Source of the DNA: CTSoil-043 sp963821235
GTDB lineage: Bacteria > Chloroflexota > Limnocylindria > Limnocylindrales > CSP1-4
DNA length: 64,000 bases
Direction of reading: 5' to 3'
NCBI GenBank assembly: GCA_963821235.1
Contig: CAWGCS010000001.1
Coordinates: forward strand, 1,240,001 to 1,304,000
Part shown: positions 1 through 8,933 of the stretch, piece by piece
Position numbering within the stretch: the stretch's first letter is position 1
Layout: each line of letters starts with the position of its first letter
Made by a program: the position numbers and the translations under genes
The notes under the pieces: generated by a model
What the model was told of the DNA's origin: nothing
Database searches by the model: none
Seen by the model: only the letters and a program-made list of their open reading frames with translations

Positions 1-303
1 CTCCACTTCTACCATTCTGACGGCGCCAACCGGAACGCGTGGAACGTCACGATCCGACGACTCCGCGTCATCGGGACCCAGCAGGCGATCATCCTGTGGG
101 ACCCGACGCTTCGCGACATCACGGTCGACACGGCCACCATCACGGACGCGCTCCTCCACGCGGTCCGCTATGAGTCGCCGGGTGCGAGCGGGATCATCTT
201 CTCCAACATCACCTCGACCGGCTCGGGCTCCGGTCGCGGGTTCTACAGCTCGCTCGGCTCGTCGCCGCAGGGCATCACGTTCTCCGGCAACAGCTTCAAG
301 TGA
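1..303 (+). CDS. Right-handed beta-helix (pectate-lyase-like) protein, C-terminal fragment
   Basis: The gene runs in from the left edge; only its last 100 codons are present, ending at a TGA. The fragment is a run of short Ile/Val/Thr-rich strands typical of a parallel beta-helix. It aligns almost residue for residue with the C-terminus of the complete protein at 5705-7498 on the other strand. Shared stretches include IRRLRVIGTQQAIILW (VRRLRVTGTQQAIILW there), NITSTGSGSG and FYSSLGSSP. By that paralogue the full protein is probably exported, with a Pro/Thr-rich linker before the helix. The family binds or cleaves polysaccharide, but no catalytic residue can be assigned here. Confidence 0.75.
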   Translation, partial: LHFYHSDGANRNAWNVTIRRLRVIGTQQAIILWDPTLRDITVDTATITDALLHAVRYESPGASGIIFSNITSTGSGSGRGFYSSLGSSPQGITFSGNSFK

Positions 304-450
304 CGATGCGACGGGTCGCGGCGCCGGGCACGTCGCGCGGCCGGTCTGGCGGTTCTCGGCGGGCACCGCCTGGGCGGGTGATGGCCAGATCGTCGGGTAT
401 CCTCGTGCCATGAATCGACGACGCGCCGCAGTCCGCCATCGAGGCCGGCG

Positions 451-1962
451 ATGGGCGACACGTCGGCCGTGACGGCCGGCGCCGTGCCGGCGGCCGGAAC
501 CGTCCCGGACTCGGCACTGGACGCCGCCGATGGCGGGGGCCTGCCGCGCCGGGTCCTGATGGTGCTGTACCACTTCCCTCCGCGAGGCGGCGCAGCGACG
601 CCGCGCAACGTCCGCAACGTCCTGTACTTGCCCCGCTTCGGGTGGACACCCGTCGTGGTGTCGCCGCAGGCCACCGGGGAGCTTGCGGATCCCAATTCCC
701 TCGATCTCATCCCACCGGCGGTCCGGGTGGTCCGAGCCACGTCCCTCGAGCCACGGCACCTTCGCCCGATCGTGGACCTCCTGCGTGGTCTGGGCCGCGT
801 CGGCGGATCGGCCGGCACGCCGGCGGTCGCCGGCGGCCAGCGCAGCGGCGACGCCGCCTCTTCGGCCGATCTGGCGGGACTCCCTGGCGACCGGAGGACT
901 CCGACGCCGTCGCGATTCGCGCGCATCCGACGCATGGTGTTCTTCCCGGACAACCAGGTCGGCTGGTTGCCCTTCGCAGTCATCGCCTCGATGCGCCTTC
1001 ACCGGGCCGCGCCGTTCGACGCCGTGTACTCGACGTCGGCGCCGATCACGGCGCATCTCATCGCGGGGCTCGTCAAGCGGCTCACGGGCGCGCCGTGGGT
1101 CGCCGAGTTCCGCGATCCGTGGATCGGCAACCCGGTCGACGAGGCCGCGGGGCCGCTCCCATGGATGCATCGCCGGCTCCGAATCCGCCTCGAGCGATGG
1201 ATCGTCCGATCGGCGGACCGGATCGTCTTCGTCAGCCCGTCGACGCAGCGCCTGTACAGGCGCCGCTACCCGAAAGCCGCCGCGATGGTGACGATCACCA
1301 ATGGCCACGACCCCACTGAGACGATCGCACGTGTCGCGAGGGATGCCCGGTCTCGCCCCTACCGAATCGTCTGGGCCGGGGCCCTCTACCGGTCGGAGGA
1401 GCTCCGCCTGTTCCTCGAAGGGCTGGGAGCGCTCGCTGCCCGGCGCCCGACCCTCGGCCAGGAGCTGGAGGTCGTCTTCTACGGGCACGTGACCGATTCG
1501 TGCCGCGCGGTCGCGGACCGCATCGTTCGGGACCGTCGTCTCGGCTCGATCGTGCGCTTCGAGGGTTTCGTGCCCCGACGGGCAGCCCTCGCGGCTCTCG
1601 CCGACGCCGACGCGGCCCTCGTCATGCTCGGCGCGAGCCCGGGGATGGGGCAGTTCATCCCAGGGAAGCTCTTCGAATGCCTGGGCCTGAGCCAGCAAGT
1701 GCTCGCGGTTCTTCCGCCGGGCGATGCCCGGGACATCCTCGAGGAGCTCGACTGGGGCGTGATCGCCGACCCGGACGCTTCGGAGGTCGAGCGGGCGATC
1801 GAACGCCTCATGGTGCTGCCACCCCCCGTCCGGCCGGCCGACCCGGACGGACGATACGATCGGGTGATGCTGGCTGGGCAGCTCGCCTCCACGTTGGGCG
1901 CGGCGGCCGAAGGTCCCGTAGGCCCCCGCTCCCGGCAGGCGGGCGGGGGCGGCGCCCAATGA
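451..1962 (+). CDS. GT4-family glycosyltransferase (group 1)
   Basis: This is a 503-residue GT-B glycosyltransferase likely to add a sugar to a lipid-linked glycan at the cytoplasmic face. The N-terminal domain opens with RVLMVLYHFPPRGGAATPR (from about residue 34), a typical GT4 acceptor-side start. The C-terminal donor domain has PGKLFECLG (about 404-412), matching the usual P-x-K-x-[FY]-E motif. The ATG at 451 has GAGG six bases upstream; an ATG at 559 would remove a low-complexity 36-residue extension. The stop overlaps the next gene by ATGA, so it is coupled to the polymerase-like gene. A weak TATCCT box lies at 398-403. Donor and acceptor cannot be deduced. Confidence 0.82.
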   Translation: MGDTSAVTAGAVPAAGTVPDSALDAADGGGLPRRVLMVLYHFPPRGGAATPRNVRNVLYLPRFGWTPVVVSPQATGELADPNSLDLIPPAVRVVRATSLEPRHLRPIVDLLRGLGRVGGSAGTPAVAGGQRSGDAASSADLAGLPGDRRTPTPSRFARIRRMVFFPDNQVGWLPFAVIASMRLHRAAPFDAVYSTSAPITAHLIAGLVKRLTGAPWVAEFRDPWIGNPVDEAAGPLPWMHRRLRIRLERWIVRSADRIVFVSPSTQRLYRRRYPKAAAMVTITNGHDPTETIARVARDARSRPYRIVWAGALYRSEELRLFLEGLGALAARRPTLGQELEVVFYGHVTDSCRAVADRIVRDRRLGSIVRFEGFVPRRAALAALADADAALVMLGASPGMGQFIPGKLFECLGLSQQVLAVLPPGDARDILEELDWGVIADPDASEVERAIERLMVLPPPVRPADPDGRYDRVMLAGQLASTLGAAAEGPVGPRSRQAGGGGAQ

Positions 1963-3401
1963 GCGCTTCGGTCGCTCGCGTCGGTCAGGCCCTCCGTGTC
2001 AGCACGCGGTCGGCGTGGCTGATTGCTGGGGCCGGCCTCGTCGGCATCGCGGTGCTGGCGGCGCTGGCGACGCGCCTCGGGATGCTGCCGCTCACCCTCG
2101 GGGCGGCGTTCATCGCGGTCGCAACGCTCACGAGCTTCCGATGGCCGCTCCTCTCCCTCGCCGCGTTCGCCGCTCTGATCCCGATCGAGGAAGTGATGGT
2201 CGTCGAGGGTTTCGGGACGCTCAGCAGGCTCGCCGGCATCCTCTTCGCGGTCACGTACGCGGTGCCCCGGCTCGGGCACCTGACGATCGGCGCCATGCGA
2301 CCCGCAGCCTGGGCCTATCTCGCCTGGGCGATCGCGAGCCTCGGCTGGGCCATCGACCCCTCCACGGCGTGGGAGCAGCTTCAGACCCTGATCCAGCTCT
2401 TCCTCATTGCGGCCCTCGTGGCGGACTTCGTGATCCGGCGTCCGACGATCGTGCGCCCCCTCCTCTGGATCTACAGCCTCTCTGCGGCGGCCACCGCCGT
2501 GGTCGGGAGCTGGTCCTACGTCGTCGGTGGGCTCGCCGATGCACGGGCGGCCGCCATCCAGGGCCAGAACCCGGCCCAGTTCGCGGCGGTCCTGGTGCCG
2601 GCGCTCGTCTTCGGCCTGTACGAGTCGGTGAACGGGCCGCGCCGAGTCGCCGGTGGCGTGATCGCGCTTCTGACGACCGTCGGAGTGATCGTGTCCGGGA
2701 CTCGCGGCGCGTGGGCAGCGGTCCTCATCGTTGTGCTCCTCCTCGTTCTTCCACAGCTCCCGGTCCGGCGGCGCGTGATGGCGGTCGCGACGATCGCCCT
2801 CCTCCTCGGCCTCGCCTACCAGGTCCCGGGCATCTCGGATCTCATCGCCGAACGCGCCGGCAATGCCCTCTCGACGGGTGGGGCGGGTCGCACCGACATC
2901 TGGTCCGCCGGGCTCGTGATCTACCAGTCGGCCCCCGTGCTCGGCGTCGGGTACGCCAACTTCCCCGTTGCCTACACCCCGGAGGTGGTCCGCGCCTCGG
3001 GCATCTCGACGGCCTACGACCTTGCGGGCTATGCGCCGCACAACCTCGTGATCGCGACACTCATCGAGCTCGGACCGATCGGGTTGCTGCTGCTCGCTGC
3101 GTTCCTGGGCCCGCTGGTCTTGAGGCGGGGCTGGGGTCGGGAGGCCGCGATGGTGCGCGCAGCACTGGCCTCGCTCCTCACGCTATCCCTCTTCCTCGAC
3201 ATCATCGCCAATCGCAAGCAGGTGTGGCTCGTGATCGGACTCGCCAGCGGTCTCGCGTACCTCGGTCGCCGGGACAAGCGAGATCAGTCTCTGGACGGCG
3301 GCACGCCAGGCATGCTCAACTCGGGCGATCCATCGGGGGCACGGGTCGAGCGCGGCGCGGGGACGCGACCTGGGAATCCCCGACCGGCAGCGCGAGCCTA
3401 G
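1959..3401 (+). CDS. O-antigen ligase/polymerase (Wzy/WaaL-like) membrane protein
   Basis: This 480-residue integral membrane protein has about eleven or twelve hydrophobic segments. A periplasmic-loop-like region (about residues 240-365) holds SGTRGAW near 245, GRTDIW near 309 and an APHN motif near 360. That pattern is typical of the Wzy_C / O-antigen ligase family (PF04932), which polymerises or transfers lipid-linked repeat units outside the membrane. The start is the ATG in the ATGA overlap with the upstream glycosyltransferase. The C-terminal 40 residues after the last helix are hydrophilic and low in complexity. Polymerase and ligase cannot be told apart from sequence. It probably acts on the product of the neighbouring glycosyltransferases. 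Confidence 0.83.
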   Translation: MSASVARVGQALRVSTRSAWLIAGAGLVGIAVLAALATRLGMLPLTLGAAFIAVATLTSFRWPLLSLAAFAALIPIEEVMVVEGFGTLSRLAGILFAVTYAVPRLGHLTIGAMRPAAWAYLAWAIASLGWAIDPSTAWEQLQTLIQLFLIAALVADFVIRRPTIVRPLLWIYSLSAAATAVVGSWSYVVGGLADARAAAIQGQNPAQFAAVLVPALVFGLYESVNGPRRVAGGVIALLTTVGVIVSGTRGAWAAVLIVVLLLVLPQLPVRRRVMAVATIALLLGLAYQVPGISDLIAERAGNALSTGGAGRTDIWSAGLVIYQSAPVLGVGYANFPVAYTPEVVRASGISTAYDLAGYAPHNLVIATLIELGPIGLLLLAAFLGPLVLRRGWGREAAMVRAALASLLTLSLFLDIIANRKQVWLVIGLASGLAYLGRRDKRDQSLDGGTPGMLNSGDPSGARVERGAGTRPGNPRPAARA

Positions 3402-3403
3402 CG

Positions 3404-5656
3404 TTGCGAGGGCGTTCCACCCGACTGTGGGTCCTCACGGGACTCCTCGTCCTGGTGGCCATGCTCGGACTGATCTGGCTGCCCGTGCTCTCCCACTACC
3501 GCCCTCGCGAGATCAGGGTCACGGACTCCATGGTTGCCGCCGGGCGCCACGAGCCGGCGGAAACGGTGCTGGACGAGCTTCGTGACTTCGATCTGCTCGC
3601 GTTCGCGGACGCGCCACCTGCGCAGGAGATCGCGATCGCCGAGGGCATTCTCGAAGGTCGCCTGGAGGTGCCGGGGCTGCCGGCTGCGGCAATAGGCCTT
3701 CCATTCGCGCCCGACGATCTGGACCACCTTCCCGCGAATCTTCAGCTCTGGTTCGCCGGGTACGTGGCGCCCGCCGTCCTACTGTCCGCATACGCCGAGA
3801 CCCAACGCGACGAGTTCTTCGCCATGGCTCGCGACATGATCGTCGCCTGGGATCGCTACGAGCAGGGCGCTCCGCTGCCCAAGGGTCTCCTGTGGAACGA
3901 CCACGCGATCGCGGCGCGGGTTCGGGTGCTGGGGGAGTTCTGGCGACTGTATCGCGGTCGGGCGGACTTTCGGCCGGAAGTCGGACGCGCGGTCCTCGAG
4001 CAGGCCGCACGCTACCGCGAGCTCCTGGCCGATCCTGGCCGCTTCACGTTCGCCACCAACCACGGCCTCATGCAGAACCTGGCGCTGCTCCATCTCGAGC
4101 TCGCGTTTCCCACCCTGCCCGACGGGGCCGACTACGGCCACCTGGCCCTGGAGCGCCTTGGTCAGCAGATGAGCTTTCTGGTCGGCACGGACGGCGTGTT
4201 CCGAGAGAACTCGTTCGGCTACCAGGCCTTCGACCTGGGTCTGCTCGCCATGACCTTCCGCTGCATGACGCTACTCGGAGTCTCGGTGCCGGCGACATGG
4301 GATGTCCAGTACGAGCGTGGGCTGGCGTTTCTGACGACTCTCCGGCGGCCTGATGGAACACTGCCGGCCGGTGGCGACACCGACGGCGAGGAGCAAGCGT
4401 CGGCCATCCGGGTGACGGACATCGACACGCTTGGCCGAAGCAGCCCACTTCGGCCTTGGGAACCCGGTTCACCCGACGGGGCGATGCACGCCTATCTCGG
4501 CGCCGGGTACTGGACGCTATGGGACGGGCTGGACTCAGAGGTCGATCCAGCGGGGCCTAGCCAGACCGTCGTCACCTTCACCCGCCCACCCACGCAGAGC
4601 CACAAGCACGCCGATGAGCCGAGCGTCCTCCTCTGGTCGAAAGGGGTCTCCTGGCTGACCAGCGTCGGGTACTGGCCCTATGACGATGCGTCTCGCGCTG
4701 ACGCGGAGTCGTGGCTGGGGGCGAACGCTCCCCACCTGGCGAACGAGCCCGCGAACAGCCCACGCACCGCGCGACTCCTGTGGGCCGGATCGACGGCGGG
4801 ACTCGCGGCTGTCGACGTGGAGCGGCGCGGTCCCGGCGATTTCGTGGCGCGACGGCAGGTGGTTCGCATCCAACCCGATCTGTGGGTGATCGTGGACCGC
4901 GTCGAGGCCACCTCGGCTGCGATGAACGAGTCGGTATGGACGATGGCTCCGGAGCTCAGCGTTCGTCGCGAGGAGACGGGTTCCTATGCGCTCGAGGCAC
5001 CCGGCGGCATCACGGGACGTCTGACCATCGTTGGCTCGAGCGGGACAGCTGTGGGCGGACTCCGGGGCAGTCGCGCTCCGTTCGCAGGCTGGCAGGTCGT
5101 CAAGTCGGTGCCGAGACCAGCACCCGCCCTCAGGGTCGAACAACCGGCCGGCAAGGCGTGGCTGGTCCTCGTCCTGTCCACCGCCGACCCGAATTCCCCG
5201 CAGGCCTACGCCGGGGCTGCTCCCCGGGTCGTCTGGGGAGACACTCCCGAGACGTGGACTGTCACTCTGCCTCTGGCGTCGGGACAGCTCAGCATCAGCA
5301 GGGCGGACCGTCGCCTCGCAGTCAAGCAGGCGCGTGGGACGAGCACCGCCACCAGCACCCTGGAGCTAGTACCGGCAGTCGACCCGGGACCCGAGCGCTC
5401 GGCGGTCCTCGCTGCATTTGACCAGGCCGCCGCCGAGTATCCCGTGTTCCAGGATCGGATGGCCAGGCGGTCTCTCGTGAGCGTCCTCGTCGTGCTGATG
5501 GCGAACGCCCAGGAGGTCTTCTTCCTGGGCGTTCGCCGATGGCGGCCGCGTCTTCACCGACCGCTCAGGCTTCTGAGCCTCGTCGGCTGGGCTGCCATCG
5601 CCTTGCTCCTGCAGGTCTCCCTGCTGCGAAGCTGGGAGATACTCCAGGTCGGCTAG
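3404..5656 (+). CDS. Membrane-tethered heparinase II/III-like polysaccharide lyase
   Basis: This roughly 750-residue protein has an N-terminal hydrophobic segment (about 10-28), an alpha-helical toroid-like region (about 70-330), a beta-sandwich region and a C-terminal transmembrane helix (about 720-742). The stretch SHKHADEPSVLLW (near 397-409) matches the His-x-His-x-x-Asp core of the Hepar_II_III domain (PF07940), found in lyases that cut uronic-acid polysaccharides by beta-elimination. The start is uncertain: TTG at 3404, two bases after the previous stop, keeps the whole N-terminal helix; an ATG at 3461 would cut into it. Being cotranscribed with the polymerase suggests trimming or length control of the same glycan. 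The outward location is inferred. Confidence 0.72.
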   Translation: MRGRSTRLWVLTGLLVLVAMLGLIWLPVLSHYRPREIRVTDSMVAAGRHEPAETVLDELRDFDLLAFADAPPAQEIAIAEGILEGRLEVPGLPAAAIGLPFAPDDLDHLPANLQLWFAGYVAPAVLLSAYAETQRDEFFAMARDMIVAWDRYEQGAPLPKGLLWNDHAIAARVRVLGEFWRLYRGRADFRPEVGRAVLEQAARYRELLADPGRFTFATNHGLMQNLALLHLELAFPTLPDGADYGHLALERLGQQMSFLVGTDGVFRENSFGYQAFDLGLLAMTFRCMTLLGVSVPATWDVQYERGLAFLTTLRRPDGTLPAGGDTDGEEQASAIRVTDIDTLGRSSPLRPWEPGSPDGAMHAYLGAGYWTLWDGLDSEVDPAGPSQTVVTFTRPPTQSHKHADEPSVLLWSKGVSWLTSVGYWPYDDASRADAESWLGANAPHLANEPANSPRTARLLWAGSTAGLAAVDVERRGPGDFVARRQVVRIQPDLWVIVDRVEATSAAMNESVWTMAPELSVRREETGSYALEAPGGITGRLTIVGSSGTAVGGLRGSRAPFAGWQVVKSVPRPAPALRVEQPAGKAWLVLVLSTADPNSPQAYAGAAPRVVWGDTPETWTVTLPLASGQLSISRADRRLAVKQARGTSTATSTLELVPAVDPGPERSAVLAAFDQAAAEYPVFQDRMARRSLVSVLVVLMANAQEVFFLGVRRWRPRLHRPLRLLSLVGWAAIALLLQVSLLRSWEILQVG

Positions 5657-5704
5657 CACGGGCAGTCCCCGAGGCCCCACAGCACGTGCGGTGCCTGCCA
5701 CAGG

Positions 5705-7498
5705 CTAGCGGAAGCTGTTGTTGGCGAACGTGACACCCGGCGGCGACGAGCCGAGCGAGCTGTAGAAGCCGACGCCCGAGCCCGAGCCTGTCGAAGTGAT
5801 GTTGGAGAACTTGATACCGCTCGCGCCGACCGATTCGAAGCGCACCGCGACGTCGAGCGCGCTGGTGATCGTCACGGTGTCGAACGTGATGTTCTGAACC
5901 GGCGGCCGCCAGAGAATGATCGCCTGCTGGGTTCCGGTGACGCGGAGTCGTCGGACCGTGACGTTCGAAGCGCTCGGATGCGTGGAGTCGCCATGGTCGA
6001 AGTGGATGGCGCTTGCGAGGTAGCCGCGGCCGTCGACGACGATGTCCTCGAGGAGGATGTCGTGGGGCCCCGTCCCGAGCGCCTGCGAAAGGTAGAAGGC
6101 GTGATCCAGCGTGTTGCCGCTCGGCGTGGTCGCACGCCCGGTGCAGCTCGCCATGATCGTGATACTGCGCATCGTGATCCGATAGGCGCCTGGGGTCTCG
6201 TAGGCCGTCGACCCGGCCCCTCCGAACGTCACGACGCCCGTAGAAGTCGCCTGGCCGTTCGCGCAGTTGAAGCCGTCCCAGGTCTGATCGTGGGCCCCGG
6301 CCTCGAAGCTGATACAGCCGAAGTACATCGTCCCCCCGCCGTCGAAGGTCACGCCGCCGCGGGTCTCCGCGCGCACCGTGACCGGGCGGGTCCGGCTCGC
6401 GAAGCGCGCCCCGATCCACAGGGAGTTCGAGCTCTGGGCGGCCGCCGCGCTCACCCGGTACGTCCCGTTGGCCACGACGATCTCGGTGATCGTGTCGTCG
6501 GCGAGCGCCGTCAGGAGGGCCGGGATCGAGGTCACCCGGACCGTCGAGGTCGCCGGCGTCGGCGTTGGCGCGGGCGTGGGGGCGGCCGTGGGCGCAGCCG
6601 TCGGCGCCGATGTGGGCGTGGCCGTGGGAGCGGGCGTCGGAGCCGCTGTCGGCTTGGGCGTGGGCGCCGCAGTGGGCGCCGCCGTGGGAGCGACGGTCGG
6701 ACCAGCGGTGGGGGCCACCGTCGGCGCGACGGTCGGGCCAGCGGTCGGCGTAGCCGTTGGGGCCGCCGTTGGAGCGGCGGTCGGCGGCGGGACCTGCCCG
6801 GTCGCGGGCGTCGGGGCTGCCGTCGGCACGACGGTCGGCGCCGGGGACGGTGCGAGCGTCGGTGCGGGACGGCCCGAGCGGCCGGGAGGCGCGGCCGTCG
6901 GGTCAGGTTTCGGCGAGTTCTGGTCGAGGATGGCTCCTCGTACCGCGAACGCGTCCACGGTCACTGCCGAGCGACCCGTCGTGACCCGCGATTCCACCGT
7001 GATGGTGTGCTGGCCCACCGCCGGGAACGTGGCGGTGTACAGCGCCTCGCGCGGCCGCGAAGTGCGCGAGTAGCTGTTGGCCGTGTAGACGTACACCCCA
7101 TCGATGTACACCCCCGCCCGGCCCTGGTCGGGCCCCTCGGGCCCGATCCACGCCACGGCGGAGCCGGTGAACGTGAAGTTCACGGTGGCATCGGCCTGCC
7201 TCGAGACTGAGGCCTGCGAGCCGAAGAACTGGTCGCCGGGCTGGAGATGCCAGCTTCCCGTGTAGGCGGCGAGGATCGACGATTCCTGGAAGATGCGCGT
7301 CCCGTAGTTGCTGCTCCAGGACGCGATCAGGCGATCCGCCGAGTTGGTGGCGGCGCTCGTCGCAATGAAGGGGACCGCCAGCGCGGCGATGCCGACAATC
7401 ATGACACCGGTTGCGAGCCAATCCCGAGCGCGGCGCCGCGGCGGAGGGGCCGCGGCAGGGGGGGGTTCGTCGATCCAGCGCTGGCCATCCCAGAACAT
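5705..7498 (-). CDS. Exported parallel beta-helix protein with Pro/Thr-rich linker
   Basis: This 597-residue protein has four parts. A short cytoplasmic start reads MFWDGQRWIDE, similar to small WDG-x-x-W motifs, and leads into one transmembrane helix (about 28-50). A beta-rich module (about 95-190) contains GSAVAWIGPEGPDQGRAGVY and ends in VDAFAVRG; the subtilase at 42136-44400 carries a related module. A Pro-Thr-Ala-rich linker covers about 195-316. A right-handed beta-helix follows to the end. The ATG has a good AAAGGAGAG site upstream. It converges on the lyase gene and is a paralogue of the fragment at 1-303. The likely role is a cell-surface polysaccharide-binding or modifying protein; no catalytic residues are obvious. 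Confidence 0.75.
   Translation of the reverse strand: MFWDGQRWIDEPPPAAAPPPRRRARDWLATGVMIVGIAALAVPFIATSAATNSADRLIASWSSNYGTRIFQESSILAAYTGSWHLQPGDQFFGSQASVSRQADATVNFTFTGSAVAWIGPEGPDQGRAGVYIDGVYVYTANSYSRTSRPREALYTATFPAVGQHTITVESRVTTGRSAVTVDAFAVRGAILDQNSPKPDPTAAPPGRSGRPAPTLAPSPAPTVVPTAAPTPATGQVPPPTAAPTAAPTATPTAGPTVAPTVAPTAGPTVAPTAAPTAAPTPKPTAAPTPAPTATPTSAPTAAPTAAPTPAPTPTPATSTVRVTSIPALLTALADDTITEIVVANGTYRVSAAAAQSSNSLWIGARFASRTRPVTVRAETRGGVTFDGGGTMYFGCISFEAGAHDQTWDGFNCANGQATSTGVVTFGGAGSTAYETPGAYRITMRSITIMASCTGRATTPSGNTLDHAFYLSQALGTGPHDILLEDIVVDGRGYLASAIHFDHGDSTHPSASNVTVRRLRVTGTQQAIILWRPPVQNITFDTVTITSALDVAVRFESVGASGIKFSNITSTGSGSGVGFYSSLGSSPPGVTFANNSFR
6552..6880 (-). repeat. Coding low-complexity repeat (PTAAPT-type linker)
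   Basis: The DNA is a degenerate tandem repeat of about 12 bases encoding Pro-Thr-Ala-Ala/Pro-Thr-Val-Ala units in the beta-helix protein. It forms the extended linker between the surface-proximal module and the helix. Such repeats are prone to length change by slippage. Confidence 0.8.
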
Positions 7499-7664
7499 GA
7501 GATGGGCTCTCCTTTCGGCAACCCGGCTGGCTACGTGAGCCCCGTGGCTTTGCGGCCCCGCCTCGCGACGGGTGTGCTATTTCGAGGGATACGCCCGAAG
7601 TGATCGCGGACAGCCGTGCTGACGCCGGGCGCTATGCAGACCCTAGGGGCAGCCGCCCGATCCT

Positions 7665-7703
7665 CCCACCGAGAAATGCGTACTGACGTCCTCGGCCGGT
7701 GGG
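7665..7703. terminator. Possible hairpin downstream of the DegT gene
   Basis: An imperfect inverted repeat (CCCACCGAG against CTCGG-CC-GGTGGG, loop about 17 bases) lies about 60 bases beyond the end of the minus-strand operon that finishes at 7767. No T-run follows on either strand, so a terminator role is only suggestive. The rest of the 268-base gap 7499-7766 shows nothing recognisable beyond the ribosome site for the gene starting at 7498. Confidence 0.25.
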
Positions 7704-7766
7704 ACTACGCCGGAAGTCACACAGCGCACCCCACGAGCAGGTCCACCCACCGGCGAACCGGGGGTG

Positions 7767-8933
7767 CTACCGGATGAGGTCGAGGTGCTGCCCAATCAGT
7801 GCGAGCACCCGCTCGACGTGGGCCTCGGAGAGCGACGGATCCGTCGGCAGGTTCACGATGTCGCGGCACGCCCGCTCGGCGTTGGGGGCGCTGCCCTCGA
7901 CGTAGCCCCAGCGATCGAGTCGATCGAGAACGGGGTGGACGGGCGAGACGAACCAGTCGCCGACGTCGACCCCGGAGGCCGCCGCAGCCGCGGCGAAGCG
8001 TCGGCGATCGGCGACCCGGACTGGATAGCGAAGGAATGCGTGCACCGAACCCGCGGGCTCGAATGCGGCAGTCCGCCCAGTGGAGACGAGCCAGTCGGAA
8101 TACCGGTGGGCGACCCAGCGCCTCCTTGAGACCGCGGCAGGCAGCGCCGCGAGACGGTCCGATCCGAGCTGAGCCTGCCGCTCCGACAGCCCCGCGAGGA
8201 AGCCGTCCGGCATGGACGTTCCGTCCAGCTCCTCGCGGCTCGACGACGCGGGCACGATCCCGAGTCGACTGACTGTCCGGTAGACCGCTCGCCCGCCGCG
8301 CAGAAGGCGTCCGGCGCCGGCCCGCTCGCGTCCGAAGATGAGGGCCCGAAGCATCGCCGCGCGGACCGCGGACGGCTCCACGGCGGTCGCCTCGAGCAGG
8401 CGGATCCGATCGCCCAGGGCGCCGTCGCGGTCAACGGCGAAGCCACCGAGACCCGTCGAGATCGGCTTGCTCCACTGCGTCGAGAAGAAGGAGAACGGGG
8501 CGGCCGCACCATTCGGGATTTCGTGGTACGCGCCCCCGAGGCCATGTGTGCAGTCGTCGATCACCGCAAGTCCATGCCGTCGTGCGATCGCCGTCAGCGC
8601 GTCGAGGTCGGCGGACAGCCCGAACGTGTTCTGAGCCATGATGGCTCGCGTTCTCGGGCCGATCGCCGACTCGACGCTCACGGGTTCGATGCAGTACGTG
8701 CGCGGGTCGATATCCACCCATGCCGGGCGCGCACCTGCATAGAGGATCGCGTTCGGAACCGCGACGCAGGTGAACGCCGGCACGATCACCTCGTCGCCGG
8801 GTCCGATGTCCAGGGCCCGGAGGATGGCGAAGAGCGCGACCCGCCCGCGAGCGAACAATGCGACGCGGTCTGGCGGGACCCCGAGGAGGTCGCCGATCCG
8901 CACTCGAAAGGCTGCTCGCGCGTCCCCGCTCAA
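7767..8933 (-). CDS. DegT/DnrJ/EryC1/StrS-family PLP aminotransferase
   Basis: This 388-residue enzyme of the sugar aminotransferase family makes amino sugars on nucleotide-linked keto-sugars. GDEVIVPAFTCVAVPNAILYAG (from residue 46) is the typical cofactor-side segment. DDCTHGLGG (126-134) matches the D-x-A-x-x-x-G region, and STQWSKPISTGLGGF (151-165) holds the predicted Schiff-base lysine, K156. The start is a TTG that overlaps the stop of the upstream glycosyltransferase (TTGA), which supports coupling. It is the last gene of the operon that runs down from about 12830. The substrate is unknown. The histidine in DDCTH where many members have AAQ or SAH is a mild divergence. Confidence 0.8.
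   Translation of the reverse strand: MSGDARAAFRVRIGDLLGVPPDRVALFARGRVALFAILRALDIGPGDEVIVPAFTCVAVPNAILYAGARPAWVDIDPRTYCIEPVSVESAIGPRTRAIMAQNTFGLSADLDALTAIARRHGLAVIDDCTHGLGGAYHEIPNGAAAPFSFFSTQWSKPISTGLGGFAVDRDGALGDRIRLLEATAVEPSAVRAAMLRALIFGRERAGAGRLLRGGRAVYRTVSRLGIVPASSSREELDGTSMPDGFLAGLSERQAQLGSDRLAALPAAVSRRRWVAHRYSDWLVSTGRTAAFEPAGSVHAFLRYPVRVADRRRFAAAAAASGVDVGDWFVSPVHPVLDRLDRWGYVEGSAPNAERACRDIVNLPTDPSLSEAHVERVLALIGQHLDLIR

Noticed and set aside
410..472. 20-codon Arg-rich leader-peptide-like frame starting six bases after a TATCCT box
   Set aside because: It overlaps the glycosyltransferase start and has no ribosome site or attenuator hairpin; the Arg codons can be explained by base composition.
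6552..6880. Short tandem repeats that could suggest a CRISPR or VNTR array
   Set aside because: The units are about 12 bases, degenerate and in frame, with no spacers; they encode a Pro/Thr/Ala linker.
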